Below are positions 1-7,989 of a DNA stretch of 64,000 nt, piece by piece. The stretch comes from Tamlana sp038148895 (GTDB taxonomy: Bacteria; Bacteroidota; Bacteroidia; Flavobacteriales; Flavobacteriaceae), in NCBI GenBank assembly GCA_038148895.1, contig JBBVGQ010000001.1; one strand, 5' to 3'. The notes below the pieces were generated by a model. It was given only the letters and a program-made list of their open reading frames with translations. It was not told the origin of the DNA and searched no databases. Made by a program: the position numbers and the translations under genes. Each line of letters begins with the position of its first letter. Positions within the stretch are counted from its first letter, which is position 1.

Positions 1-2
1 CA

Positions 3-515
3 GGAGTAACCTATTCGGTAATTTCAAATTGTATTTTAAGGGGAAAAATACTTAACTCAAATTCCAATGTTTTCAAGAATAATGTTATAACGCGTTCAGA
101 TGGATTTGGTAGCTTACAGAATTGCGACTCAAATACCTTTACAAACAATATTTTCACTGCTATTCATTTACTTTCAGATGGTGCCTGTAGTTACAATAAT
201 TTTCAATACAACATTTTTTCTCAGGCATCACCGGCACTTGGAACAGGGAATACAGATTTAAATAATTTTAAAGGGATTGATATAGCAAATGTCTTTGTTG
301 ATTTTGGGTCGTCAGATTTTCATTTATTGCCAGATGCGTCCTCAACATATTTGGGTGATGATGCAACCGAAGTGGGCATGTATGGAGGCTTATTACCGTT
401 TAAAGAAGGAGCAGTGCCAGTTAATCCGCATATTTCATTTAAATCTATACAAACCACTTCAGACAGTAATGGATTCTTGAATGTTTCTTTTAGAGTAGAA
501 GCACAACAAAATTAG
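3..515 (+). CDS. Beta-helix surface protein, C-terminal part (5' end outside window)
   Basis: An open frame runs from the window edge to TAG at 513-515, so only the last 170 residues are visible. They are rich in Asn, Ser and short hydrophobic turns (SNVFKNNV, SNTFTNNIF, YNNFQYNIF), the pattern of right-handed parallel beta-helix (PbH1) proteins, followed by a GTGNTDLNNF-type segment often seen in Bacteroidota adhesin-like beta-helix proteins. The tail does not carry a recognisable T9SS sorting domain. The next gene starts 2 bp after the stop, so the two are probably cotranscribed. The start and any signal peptide lie outside. Function is unknown; a secreted or surface role is inferred. Confidence 0.7.
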   Translation, partial: GVTYSVISNCILRGKILNSNSNVFKNNVITRSDGFGSLQNCDSNTFTNNIFTAIHLLSDGACSYNNFQYNIFSQASPALGTGNTDLNNFKGIDIANVFVDFGSSDFHLLPDASSTYLGDDATEVGMYGGLLPFKEGAVPVNPHISFKSIQTTSDSNGFLNVSFRVEAQQN

Positions 516-517
516 TT

Positions 518-1933
518 ATGAAACGGTTACTAAAAATTGGGTTATTATTTTTCACAAACTATCTTTTTGTAGGCTTTTATTGTATGGCTCAAAATAATAT
601 TTCGAGTTACCAATATTGGTTTGATAATGACTACGGAGTAAATACCCACACAATGGTTTCTCCGATGGAAAACTTTGAATTAAATTCCGCAATATCTCTC
701 GAAACTATAACAGACGGACTTCATGTATTTCATATTCGTTTTAAAGATACGGATGATCGTTGGAGCATCACCTCTAGTGATTTTTTCTACTACAATGATT
801 TAATAACCAATAATATCAATAGTTATCAATATTGGTTTGACAGTGACTATGATTCGAACATCCATACATCGGTTTCACCAACAGATAAATTGGGATTGAA
901 TACCCTAATTCCTCTTGAAACTTTAGCCAATGGATTACATAGCTTTAATATTCGGTTTAGAGATGACAAAAATAGGTGGAGCATTCCCTCAATTGATTTT
1001 TTCTATTTCACCGAATTAACCACAAATAATATTGATAGCTATCAATATTGGTTTGATAATGATTATGGTAATCAAACTACCGAAACCGTTTCACCGAGTG
1101 GACAATTAATGTTAAACACGTCAATTTCTCTTGAAACTATAACGGACGAATTGCATCTTTTTAGCATTCGTTTTAAAGATGATAAAGGTATTTGGAGCGT
1201 TCCGCAGAATCAATATTTTTATTATCATGAGTTAACCGATAGCAACATTTTGGCCTATCAATATTGGTTTGATAATGATATTGATACCAATACGCTTGTT
1301 TCAACTACACCAGTACAACACATGCAGTTAACCGAGATGATTCCTATTGAGGATATTGAAGAAGGCTTGCATATTTTTAGTGTCAGGTTTAAGGATGATA
1401 AAGGCAGTTGGAGTGTACCAGTGAATCAGTATTTTTATAAATCCAACCATGTAGTTGATAATGAAATTACGGGATACCGCTATTGGTTAAATGATGATAT
1501 TAATAGTGCAATTTATGTTACCATAGATAATCCAACTAAATTGTTGAATTTAAGTGAGGACATTGATTTTCCTGGTCTTGCACTTGGAGATTACACCATT
1601 CATTTTCAATTTAAAGATTCGTCAAATCATTGGAGTGTGGTCACATCAGATGAATTTGCGTTAACAAGTCTTAGCGTTATTGATAACACGTTTGAAAAAT
1701 TTATCACGGCTTATCCAAATCCCACAAAAAGTGAGGTCAATTTTGATTTGGGAGAAAGTTACGGTTTAATTCAGGTAAAGATATTTGACAATTTGGGTAG
1801 ACTGGTTCAACAAGAATCGTTTAGGAAATCACAAAAATTTAAATTGAACATAAACAACGACGCCGATGGAATTTATTTTGTCATCATTAAAGCCGATGAT
1901 AAAAAGGCAACTTTTAAGTTTATAAAATATTAA
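518..1933 (+). CDS. Secreted repeat protein with T9SS type A sorting domain
   Basis: 471 residues. An N-terminal signal peptide (to about residue 26, ending MAQ) precedes five repeats of about 72 residues, each opening with a YQYWFDND-like motif and containing a W-S-(I/V)-P/T element; the fifth is the most diverged. The last 80 residues (AYPNPTKSEVNFDL, then IFDNLGRLV and a final FKFIKY) match the type A C-terminal signal of the type IX secretion system, which sends proteins to the cell surface or medium. It begins 2 bp after the upstream beta-helix gene, suggesting one operon. A terminator follows at 2004. The repeat family is not one I can name; an adhesin or structural role is a guess. Confidence 0.85.
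   Translation: MKRLLKIGLLFFTNYLFVGFYCMAQNNISSYQYWFDNDYGVNTHTMVSPMENFELNSAISLETITDGLHVFHIRFKDTDDRWSITSSDFFYYNDLITNNINSYQYWFDSDYDSNIHTSVSPTDKLGLNTLIPLETLANGLHSFNIRFRDDKNRWSIPSIDFFYFTELTTNNIDSYQYWFDNDYGNQTTETVSPSGQLMLNTSISLETITDELHLFSIRFKDDKGIWSVPQNQYFYYHELTDSNILAYQYWFDNDIDTNTLVSTTPVQHMQLTEMIPIEDIEEGLHIFSVRFKDDKGSWSVPVNQYFYKSNHVVDNEITGYRYWLNDDINSAIYVTIDNPTKLLNLSEDIDFPGLALGDYTIHFQFKDSSNHWSVVTSDEFALTSLSVIDNTFEKFITAYPNPTKSEVNFDLGESYGLIQVKIFDNLGRLVQQESFRKSQKFKLNINNDADGIYFVIIKADDKKATFKFIKY
594..1500 (+). repeat. Five in-frame 216-bp tandem repeats
   Basis: Within the T9SS protein gene the segment coding for YQYWFDND recurs near 594, 811, 1027, 1243 and 1459, a constant spacing of about 216 bp (72 codons). 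The first four copies are very similar in protein sequence but use different codons, so the array is not freshly duplicated. Confidence 0.8.
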
Positions 1934-2003
1934 AAGGTAAATATATATTCCGTTTACAGAAAATGGATGTTAGTTGGAAATTTATTTTGTAATGCGAAAC
2001 CGC

Positions 2004-2032
2004 AAAAAGCCCTAAGAGATTAGGGCTTTTTT
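2004..2032 (+). terminator. Rho-independent terminator after the T9SS gene
   Basis: A 12-bp stem with GAGA loop (arms AAAAAGCCCTAA and TTAGGGCTTTTT) ends in a T run, 70 bp after the T9SS gene stop. Confidence 0.85.
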
Positions 2033-2152
2033 AGTTACTAATAGTAGTTTAGTTTTTCCTATAAATGTCCGAATAAATATAATATGGATTATTTGGGACA
2101 GAGTATTATTACTATCTTAATAATTTTGTATCAGAACTTAAAAGCTCTCATC

Positions 2153-3010
2153 ATGAATCACAATGTAATCTTCAATCATACAAAACCGTTAATACTCTGC
2201 ATTGTATTTATGTTTTTGACGGCACAAATTGGTTTCGCCCAATCCAAGCTCGGTAGAGCAGAAGATAGCTTAAATGAAAATAGGGGTCGTGGAGGCACAT
2301 CCTCTGAACGTAACAGCAATAGTTTTGATGATGACGACAATCCTTTTGTGGAAGCTATTGCCTATTATGCTGTTGAAGCGGTTTTGGCAGTGAGTTACTA
2401 CACATTTATAGAATCTCCTTTTGAATTTGGAACCAATTCTAGTTTGGCAGGGGTTACAAAATACCCTTATTACAGCGCGAATAAAGGGAATTATACCTAT
2501 GACCTGGAAACCGATGAGATAAGTTTTTTTAGAATGGGCATTTCAAGTCGATACATCTCCGAAAACAACAATTTAAAAGGAATGCATTTAAATTTGGATA
2601 TGCGCTTTCTTAAGCGTTTGGGTGTAGAAGCAGACTACTTGCAACTATGGGAAAACAATCCCAATTTCGGAAAGGATAATTTAGCCATTTTTAGTTTACT
2701 GGCACAATACCATAGAGTACGCACAGAAAAATTTGATGTGAAATGGGGTGTTGGAACATCCTATGTTGCAGGTAATGTCAATCAGTTTGGATTTGCATAT
2801 GGATTGGGTTCTGAATTGTTTTTTGCCAAACCCCTAAGTTTGGAAATTAATTTTAATCAAACCTTTATTAACACTGGGACCATCAATAAATTTAATGGAT
2901 TGCTGAATTACCATGTTGATAGGTGCAAATTCACAGGTGGCTATGAGCATCTAAGAATCGGCAATCAAAACTTCTCTATGGTTTCGGTAGGGCTTGGTGT
3001 ATTCTTTTAA
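2153..3010 (+). CDS. Predicted outer-membrane beta-barrel protein
   Basis: Using ATG at 2153 the protein has 285 residues and opens directly with a Sec signal peptide (hydrophobic stretch ending GFAQ near residue 30). A frame extension to 2084 exists, but it would put 23 residues ahead of the signal peptide, so it is rejected. After an acidic, Ser/Asn-rich linker (FDDDDN) the rest shows alternating polar and aromatic strands ending in VGLGVFF, a C-terminal Phe typical of outer-membrane barrels. I do not recognise the family; function unknown. It stands alone on its strand, after a terminator. Confidence 0.7.
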   Translation: MNHNVIFNHTKPLILCIVFMFLTAQIGFAQSKLGRAEDSLNENRGRGGTSSERNSNSFDDDDNPFVEAIAYYAVEAVLAVSYYTFIESPFEFGTNSSLAGVTKYPYYSANKGNYTYDLETDEISFFRMGISSRYISENNNLKGMHLNLDMRFLKRLGVEADYLQLWENNPNFGKDNLAIFSLLAQYHRVRTEKFDVKWGVGTSYVAGNVNQFGFAYGLGSELFFAKPLSLEINFNQTFINTGTINKFNGLLNYHVDRCKFTGGYEHLRIGNQNFSMVSVGLGVFF

Positions 3011-3042
3011 CCAGAGCATTTGTTTTAATAAATTCCAGAAGC

Positions 3043-3297
3043 TTAGCCTTTCCCTTTTAACTTTTGTATAATTCCTCTAATTGCTGCTAACGCTACGATC
3101 AAAAAAACAATACCTATAACACAAAGTACAATACAAAATGCAACGCCCATAAGGTGTTGGGCAAACGTGATATCTGGATTTTTGCCACCAACCAAATGGG
3201 CTATACCAAACAATAAGGTGAGCCAACTAATATAGATTGACACAATAATTAAAGGGACATTTAGTAGATAAGATCCTTTTATAATCGGGAGTTTCAT
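3043..3297 (-). CDS. Small two-helix membrane protein
   Basis: 84 residues from ATG at 3297 (MKLPIIKGSY). A longer frame reaches 3336 but crosses a perfect inverted repeat upstream and adds a Cys-rich non-conserved lead, so the shorter start is chosen. Two hydrophobic segments (about residues 10-35 and 45-75) with a basic tail (KLKGKG) indicate an inner-membrane protein with both ends in the cytoplasm. No family is recognised. It converges with the outer-membrane gene that ends at 3010. Confidence 0.55.
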   Translation of the reverse strand: MKLPIIKGSYLLNVPLIIVSIYISWLTLLFGIAHLVGGKNPDITFAQHLMGVAFCIVLCVIGIVFLIVALAAIRGIIQKLKGKG

Positions 3298-3334
3298 AAT
3301 CTTTAAAGTTATGGTTTGAAAACAGCTACAAAAC

Positions 3335-3353
3335 AAATGTGATTTTCACATTT
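3335..3353. promoter_or_regulatory. 19-bp inverted repeat upstream of the small membrane protein
   Basis: Arms AAATGTGA and TCACATTT are perfect, separated by only 3 bp, about 40 bp before the start at 3297. The half-sites resemble CRP (TGTGA/TCACA), but the spacer is 3 rather than 6 bp, so it is either an unusual operator or an RNA hairpin in the leader. Confidence 0.35.
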
Positions 3354-3462
3354 TAACAATTAAATAAGCAATTTGAAGAATTGTTTATTTTAATAGAGCA
3401 AACTTATTTATGTTTGGACTACCATAACATAAGTAGGTTAAGTTCATGGTAGATTTGGGGCA

Positions 3463-3490
3463 AAAAAGGTGAACGTCTGTTCACCTTTTT
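3463..3490 (-). terminator. Terminator of the CBS gene
   Basis: Stem AAAAAGGTGAAC / GTTCACCTTTTT with a 4-nt loop lies 36 bp beyond the CBS stop. A and T runs on both sides would let it act in both directions. Confidence 0.8.
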
Positions 3491-3525
3491 TATTTTCAAC
3501 TAATTTCAACTTTCTGAAAAAACGT

Positions 3526-3942
3526 CTAGTTTTCAGTGTTATTTTTATTCAGATAATATTTGATGATATCTGCGGTAGATACAATACCAACAACCCTCTT
3601 ACCCTCAACAATGGGTATGGCGTGGTAATTTCCTTTAGATAGTTCATGCGCTACTTCATCAATACTAACATGTTCGTCCAATGCAAATGGGTTGGGCGTC
3701 ATGATGTCTTTGGCGGTTAATTCGTTGTACACCAAATGGTTATCGTCAAGACCTGCGCCTTTTATTTTGTACATAAAGTCAATTAGGCTAATCATGCCCA
3801 CTAATCGCTCATCTTCAGTTACTGGGATATGATGATGAAATTCTTTTTTCTCATAAATGTGTTTTACATCTATAAGTTTTTGATGAGGTGTAACGCACAC
3901 CACATTTTTAGACATTATTGAAGAAACAGGTGAGGATGACAT
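3526..3942 (-). CDS. CBS-domain pair protein
   Basis: 138 residues made almost wholly of two CBS domains (about residues 8-60 and 75-130), with typical VGMISLIDF and VVGIVSTADI motifs. Tandem CBS domains bind adenine nucleotides or sense energy or ionic state; free-standing ones in Bacteroidota have no fixed partner. It is divergently transcribed from the phasin-like/UbiB genes, with a TGAT-N4-ATCA box in the 132-bp gap, and so probably belongs to the same response. A minus-strand TAATTTTA box at 3977-3984 is a possible -7 element. Confidence 0.85.
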   Translation of the reverse strand: MSSSPVSSIMSKNVVCVTPHQKLIDVKHIYEKKEFHHHIPVTEDERLVGMISLIDFMYKIKGAGLDDNHLVYNELTAKDIMTPNPFALDEHVSIDEVAHELSKGNYHAIPIVEGKRVVGIVSTADIIKYYLNKNNTEN

Positions 3943-4000
3943 GACACAGGTATTTACGTTAAAACTGTAACTAAATTAAAATTATAACATACATCAACCT

Positions 4001-4014
4001 ATGATTTTAATCAT
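4001..4014. promoter_or_regulatory. CRP/FNR-type box between CBS and phasin/UbiB genes
   Basis: ATGAT-TTTA-ATCAT has perfect 5-bp arms with the 4-bp spacing of FNR-type sites. Its centre (4007.5) lies about 43 bp ahead of the start expected from a TATATTTA -7-like box at 4037-4044, the class II activator position. It could also serve the divergent CBS gene. Confidence 0.55.
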
Positions 4015-4074
4015 TTTAGGATAAGTTATTTAGGCATATATTTAATATTGATTTAGTAACTAAAAATTGAGGTC

Positions 4075-4449
4075 ATGAAAACTAAAACACTATTGGAATG
4101 GCTCACCCTATCTTCAAGTATCTACTACATCGTAAAGGACACGCAACTTATGGATAGATTTAACGAACTATCCAAAAAAGGGAAAGATGAAATCAATAAA
4201 GTGGCTTCAGAATCTGCCGTAGACGATGATGGCAATGAACTTGAGTTTATCGATAAAATTATTTTAAAAACCAATCAAGTTAAAGATGAAGTAGAGGAAA
4301 AAATTGAAGAGCTCATTGTGAAGTTCTATAAAAAAATGAACATTGCCCACTTGGATGAGATAAAGGCTTTGAACGAAAAACTTGAAAAGGCCAACGAGTC
4401 CATAGCATTATTGGAAGCACGGTTAAATCATTTAGAAATGGTTGAATAA
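4075..4449 (+). CDS. Phasin-like coiled-coil protein
   Basis: 124 residues. After a short hydrophobic start (LLEWLTLSSSIYYIV) the rest is highly charged and helical, with a heptad pattern at residues 85-122 (LNEKLEKANESIALLEARL). This resembles small phasin-like or PhaF/YtxH-like stress proteins of Bacteroidota, which may bind membranes or granules. Its stop at 4447-4449 is next to the ATG of the AarF/UbiB gene at 4451, implying translational coupling. No catalytic motif is visible. The name is based on composition and is tentative. Confidence 0.65.
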   Translation: MKTKTLLEWLTLSSSIYYIVKDTQLMDRFNELSKKGKDEINKVASESAVDDDGNELEFIDKIILKTNQVKDEVEEKIEELIVKFYKKMNIAHLDEIKALNEKLEKANESIALLEARLNHLEMVE

Positions 4450-4450
4450 T

Positions 4451-6157
4451 ATGAATGTTTTTTCAAACATAAAATACAAGTACAAATCAATAGTTAGGTA
4501 TAACCAAATTTTAAGGGTTTTACTAAAATACGGCTTTGAAGATTTGGTTCAGTATCTCAGGGAAAAGGATAAATACACCTTTTTTTTACGTTTTGTACCA
4601 AAGTCCTCACAAGTTCATGCGGCCCAATATACCAAATGGGAGAAAATGCGATTGGTGTGCGAAGAACTTGGCCCCACATTTATAAAGTTTGGTCAAATTT
4701 TAAGTAATCGGCCAGACCTTATACCTTTCGATTTGGTATTGCAGTTTGAAAAGCTTCAAGATGAGGTGCCGCCAATGGATGACAAAAAGGCCAAAGAAGT
4801 AGTGGTGTCTGAACTAAAAGACAGCATTGATAATTTATTTGCATGGTTCAATCCAAAACCTTTTGCCTCGGCGTCTATGGCCCAGGTGCATAAGGTGACT
4901 TTAAAATCTGGAAAGCGCGTAGCCCTAAAGATTCAACGTCCTGGCATAAAAAAAATTATTTTAGAGGACATCAAGGTCATGTACAGTGTGGCTGAAGTTT
5001 TGGAAAAAAGAATTCCGTCCTTAAAAAGTTTCGACCCAATCGGGTTAGTGAAAAACTTTGAAGAGTCCATACTCAAGGAACTCGATTTTATAAATGAATC
5101 CATCAACGCACAAAGGTTTTACAACAATATTGCTCAAGATAATAGTCCTGATCAATTCGCCAGTGCCCCAAAAGTTTATCAAAAATATACCACCGAAAAA
5201 ATCCTTGCTTTAGAATTTATATCAGGTATTAAAATCAATAGAATAGAGGAACTTGATAAAAAGGGTATCGACAAAGAGGTTATAGCCAAAAGGCTGAGTA
5301 TTAGTTTTTTCAAGCAAATTTTTGAATATGGTTTTTTCCATGCCGATCCACATCCAGGTAATCTATTGGTTTTGCCCAATCGTCATATTTGCTATTTGGA
5401 TTTTGGAATGATGGGCAGTATTTTACTCCGGGACATTAAAGTTTTTGGTAGCCTTTTTATAGCCGTTACCAATAAAAACGTAACCAAGATTATCAAAGCT
5501 TTGCAGCAACTCTCAAATACAACGGTTATAGAGAATAAAAGAGAATTAGAATTTGATATTAATGAATTTTTAGAAAAGTACTATGTAAGAGATGTTCATG
5601 AGAATGAAATTAGTACGGTGTTGCTAGAGCTAAAGGATATCATTGTCGCGCACGGATTGAAGGTACCATCCCATTTTTATCTTTTTGCCAGATCTATGGT
5701 CACCATTGAAGGTGTTATCCAAAAATTGGATCCGGCTTTAGACCAATTTGACATGGTTCGTCCATATTTGTCAAGAAGTGTAACCAAAGATTATAATCCG
5801 CTGAAGATGGGAAAAAAAGTGGTGAATTCTCTTTATGAAATGACAAATTACATGGAAGAATTTCCGAGCGATCTTAAAAACGCTATACGGAAAATAAACA
5901 GTGGCGAGATAAAAGTTAATTTAACCCATAAAGGTATTGATGCGATGGTTTATGCCATACACCGCGTAACAAAACAAGTGGTAACAGCCTTTATTTTGGT
6001 GGCCTTAATTATAGGTTCTACCTTGTTTATTGTTACGGCTATTCCTCCATTTTGGAAAGACATATCCATATTCGGACTAATTGGTTTGTTTTTCGCTTTT
6101 ATTATTGGGGTAAGTGTCATTCGCGATATTAGGAAGAAGGATTTTCATCATTGGTGA
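4451..6157 (+). CDS. AarF/ABC1/UbiB kinase-like membrane protein
   Basis: 568 residues from ATG 4451 (a TTG at 4442 in frame is less likely). UbiB-family signatures are present: KFGQ (79-82), the Ala-rich loop ASASMAQVH (139-147), lysine K160 in VALKIQRPG, HADPHPGN (297-304) and DFG (317-319). Two transmembrane helices close the protein (about 505-560). UbiB homologues are atypical ATPases or kinases that support isoprenoid-lipid or quinone metabolism. These bacteria use menaquinone, so a ubiquinone role is not assumed. Its coupling to a phasin-like gene and closeness to Mla lipid transport genes suggest a membrane lipid function. A terminator follows at 6181. Confidence 0.9.
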   Translation: MNVFSNIKYKYKSIVRYNQILRVLLKYGFEDLVQYLREKDKYTFFLRFVPKSSQVHAAQYTKWEKMRLVCEELGPTFIKFGQILSNRPDLIPFDLVLQFEKLQDEVPPMDDKKAKEVVVSELKDSIDNLFAWFNPKPFASASMAQVHKVTLKSGKRVALKIQRPGIKKIILEDIKVMYSVAEVLEKRIPSLKSFDPIGLVKNFEESILKELDFINESINAQRFYNNIAQDNSPDQFASAPKVYQKYTTEKILALEFISGIKINRIEELDKKGIDKEVIAKRLSISFFKQIFEYGFFHADPHPGNLLVLPNRHICYLDFGMMGSILLRDIKVFGSLFIAVTNKNVTKIIKALQQLSNTTVIENKRELEFDINEFLEKYYVRDVHENEISTVLLELKDIIVAHGLKVPSHFYLFARSMVTIEGVIQKLDPALDQFDMVRPYLSRSVTKDYNPLKMGKKVVNSLYEMTNYMEEFPSDLKNAIRKINSGEIKVNLTHKGIDAMVYAIHRVTKQVVTAFILVALIIGSTLFIVTAIPPFWKDISIFGLIGLFFAFIIGVSVIRDIRKKDFHHW

Positions 6158-6180
6158 CGCTTATGATGTCTGAAAAAACA

Positions 6181-6210
6181 AGAAAGCACAATTTTTAAAT
6201 TGTGCTTTCT
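6181..6210. terminator. Bidirectional terminator between UbiB and coiled-coil genes
   Basis: A 14-bp stem (AGAAAGCACAATTT and its complement) with a minimal loop and T/A runs on both sides separates the convergent stops at 6157 and 6219. Confidence 0.85.
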
Positions 6211-6218
6211 TTCTTAAG

Positions 6219-6821
6219 TTAAGCTTTTGAAAAAGCTTGCTTAAAATGGCCAAAGGCCTCTGAAATCTCATTTTGAAAATGTTCCCATTGGGTTTCCTTT
6301 TTTTTGCCGGAATATTTGCTTTTAATTTTCTCAATCATCTCGTTAAACTCCTTTTTGGATTTCTCAAAAGCTGTTTTTACACCGTCTTTACCCTTCTCGA
6401 AATTTTTCTCTAAGATTTCAAGTTGAACTCTAAACATTTCAATTTCAATTAAAACATAAGCATAAATGCTATTGAGTGTTTCATTTGTTTTAATCTTTAC
6501 CTCAATGTCATGTAGTTTGTGTAGCAGTTTCTTTTTTTGTTCTTTAAAAGCATCTTTAGATTCTGCTTTGCCCAAAGCCAGTTGAACAATCAGTTCGTCG
6601 AACATCGTGTTCATGTCTGTTATTTTTTCTTTTCCTAACTCAATTTTATTCTTGGTTTCATGGATGAATAAGTTGAATTTCTTTTTAATTTCTTCGTATT
6701 TGTCTGTGGCTTCAGCTTTTCCCAGTGAGGCTTTAACCTGAAACTCTTCAAGATCAATTGCGGTTTTTCTTAGTTGAGCAACAACTTTGTCTACAAATGT
6801 GGCATTATCTATAGTTTTCAT
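6219..6821 (-). CDS. Long coiled-coil, phasin-like protein
   Basis: 200 residues from ATG 6821 (another ATG two codons upstream is equally possible). Entirely helical and lysine/glutamate-rich, with a repeated internal motif: QVKASLGKAEATDKYEEIKKKF and VQLALGKAESKDAFKEQKKKL share a LGKAE(A/S)xD core, so the first half is an internal duplication. No signal peptide or membrane segment. It resembles phasin or apolipoprotein-like surface-binding helices. A TGAT-N4-ATCA box lies 55 bp upstream. Convergent with the UbiB operon; a shared physiological role with the other phasin-like protein is inferred. Confidence 0.7.
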   Translation of the reverse strand: MKTIDNATFVDKVVAQLRKTAIDLEEFQVKASLGKAEATDKYEEIKKKFNLFIHETKNKIELGKEKITDMNTMFDELIVQLALGKAESKDAFKEQKKKLLHKLHDIEVKIKTNETLNSIYAYVLIEIEMFRVQLEILEKNFEKGKDGVKTAFEKSKKEFNEMIEKIKSKYSGKKKETQWEHFQNEISEAFGHFKQAFSKA

Positions 6822-6876
6822 AATCATTGGATTTTGAGTTATCTTTAAATATCTAAACTATAGTTGAAAAGGGCAA

Positions 6877-6888
6877 TGATTAATATCA
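6877..6888. promoter_or_regulatory. CRP/FNR-type box upstream of the coiled-coil gene
   Basis: TGAT-TAAT-ATCA, 55 bp before the ATG at 6821 and just past the stop of the L,D-transpeptidase gene. Weak -7-like boxes on the minus strand (6844-6860) would put its centre about 36-45 bp ahead of transcription. Confidence 0.45.
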
Positions 6889-6898
6889 GTTGGAGCAT

Positions 6899-7828
6899 CT
6901 ATTTTTCTTTGTTGTAAATATCTTTCAAAGTAATTGAGTTGCCATCCTCACCATTAATGTGCAAATTATATCTGATGGTTATTTTTGTATTTATTGGAGC
7001 GTGATAGTAAATAACCCAGGCATCCGATTCCTTTGTGCCAATACAACCATTGGAATAAGCTTTTCCCAAGGTAATGGGGTTTGTGGTTGGATGTATTAAT
7101 TGCCCATACCTTTGGCCATTAATTTCAGTTTCTATAAACGGGATTCTTGGTAATTTGGTCACTTCGTTATCATCTCTTTTTGTAACATAGTAGCGATGCC
7201 CATTTACAGGATTTATATAATCAGGATTTTTATTGTAACCGATAATCGTCCCATTGCCGATTTTAGTTTTTAAGTCTATAATGCGTCCTGCGGTTTCAAG
7301 GTATTTTTTTTCATTTCTGCCCACTCTAACGGGAAATGAATATTTCTCTGTGGAGTCTTCCAAAATGCGCATTTTGTATTCCGGAATGTTTAGGTCTATA
7401 AGTGTTGTGTTGAATATTTTTAAGAGTTTGTTGGCCAAATCATTATTTGGTATAAAAATGGTGTCTCCTTTGTTTAGAATAACCATTTCTTTTTGATTGT
7501 CCACTTTTATACCACGAGCTTTCAGAATATAGTAATCGGTATTTTTCAAGGTATCAATAATCCAAGGGTTGGCCCGAACCAACAAATGCTCGGTTAGTTT
7601 ATAAGAAGTAACGGAATCATATTTTTTAACGATGGAATCTAAATATTCAAAATAGGCGTTAATGGCAATATTTCTGTTTACAATAAGATAGTTAACGGCG
7701 GAATCATGAGTACAAATCTCTATTGCTTCCGCTTTGATAATGGGCTTTTTGTCAATTTTAAAAGCCACTTGTGCAAATACGAAAAAAGCCAAAACTAGTA
7801 TTAGTGAGCTTTGAAGAAATCTATTCAT
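6899..7828 (-). CDS. L,D-transpeptidase (YkuD family)
   Basis: 309 residues with an N-terminal membrane anchor or signal segment (residues 5-25). The C-terminal YkuD domain (about 150-285) has the catalytic pattern His246 (LIHPTT) followed by SNGCIG with nucleophile Cys262. Such enzymes form 3-3 peptidoglycan cross-links or attach proteins to peptidoglycan in the periplasm. Residues 30-150 are a poorly conserved helical region. It is divergent from mlaE; a TGAT-N4-ATCA box at 7903 is centred about 42 bp ahead of the start predicted from a TAAATTTC box (7872-7879). Confidence 0.85.
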   Translation of the reverse strand: MNRFLQSSLILVLAFFVFAQVAFKIDKKPIIKAEAIEICTHDSAVNYLIVNRNIAINAYFEYLDSIVKKYDSVTSYKLTEHLLVRANPWIIDTLKNTDYYILKARGIKVDNQKEMVILNKGDTIFIPNNDLANKLLKIFNTTLIDLNIPEYKMRILEDSTEKYSFPVRVGRNEKKYLETAGRIIDLKTKIGNGTIIGYNKNPDYINPVNGHRYYVTKRDDNEVTKLPRIPFIETEINGQRYGQLIHPTTNPITLGKAYSNGCIGTKESDAWVIYYHAPINTKITIRYNLHINGEDGNSITLKDIYNKEK

Positions 7829-7902
7829 AACCTGCCAATATTAAGATTGAGGACTTTACATTCCTTTATTTGAAATTTATATCATATTCCATGTTTTGCC
7901 AA

Positions 7903-7914
7903 TGATTTCAATCA
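7903..7914 (-). promoter_or_regulatory. CRP/FNR-type box serving the L,D-transpeptidase gene
   Basis: TGAT-TTCA-ATCA in the LDT/mlaE gap. With the minus-strand TAAATTTC box (7872-7879) as -7 element, its centre falls near -42, the class II activation position. Confidence 0.5.
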
Positions 7915-7925
7915 GTTTCGGGATA

Positions 7926-7937
7926 TGATTTTTATCA
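7926..7937 (+). promoter_or_regulatory. CRP/FNR-type box serving the mla operon
   Basis: TGAT-TTTT-ATCA (flanked by A and T to give ATGAT/ATCAT arms), 53 bp before mlaE. A TAAATTAG box at 7961-7968 is a weak -7 candidate that would put the site near -42. Confidence 0.5.
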
Positions 7938-7989
7938 TTTAAAAAATGCCCATATCTAACTAAATTAGAGGGTTGTAGCATGATGTATA

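Noticed and set aside
289..480. 63-codon frame near the left end
   Set aside because: It lies in another frame of the beta-helix gene whose frame is open from the window edge.
594..1500. CRISPR-like array
   Set aside because: The regular repeats are in-frame protein repeats with diverged codons; no short identical repeats with unique spacers exist anywhere in the window.
3335..3353. CRP site upstream of the small membrane gene
   Set aside because: Half-sites match CRP, but the 3-bp spacer is wrong, so it is listed only as an inverted repeat.
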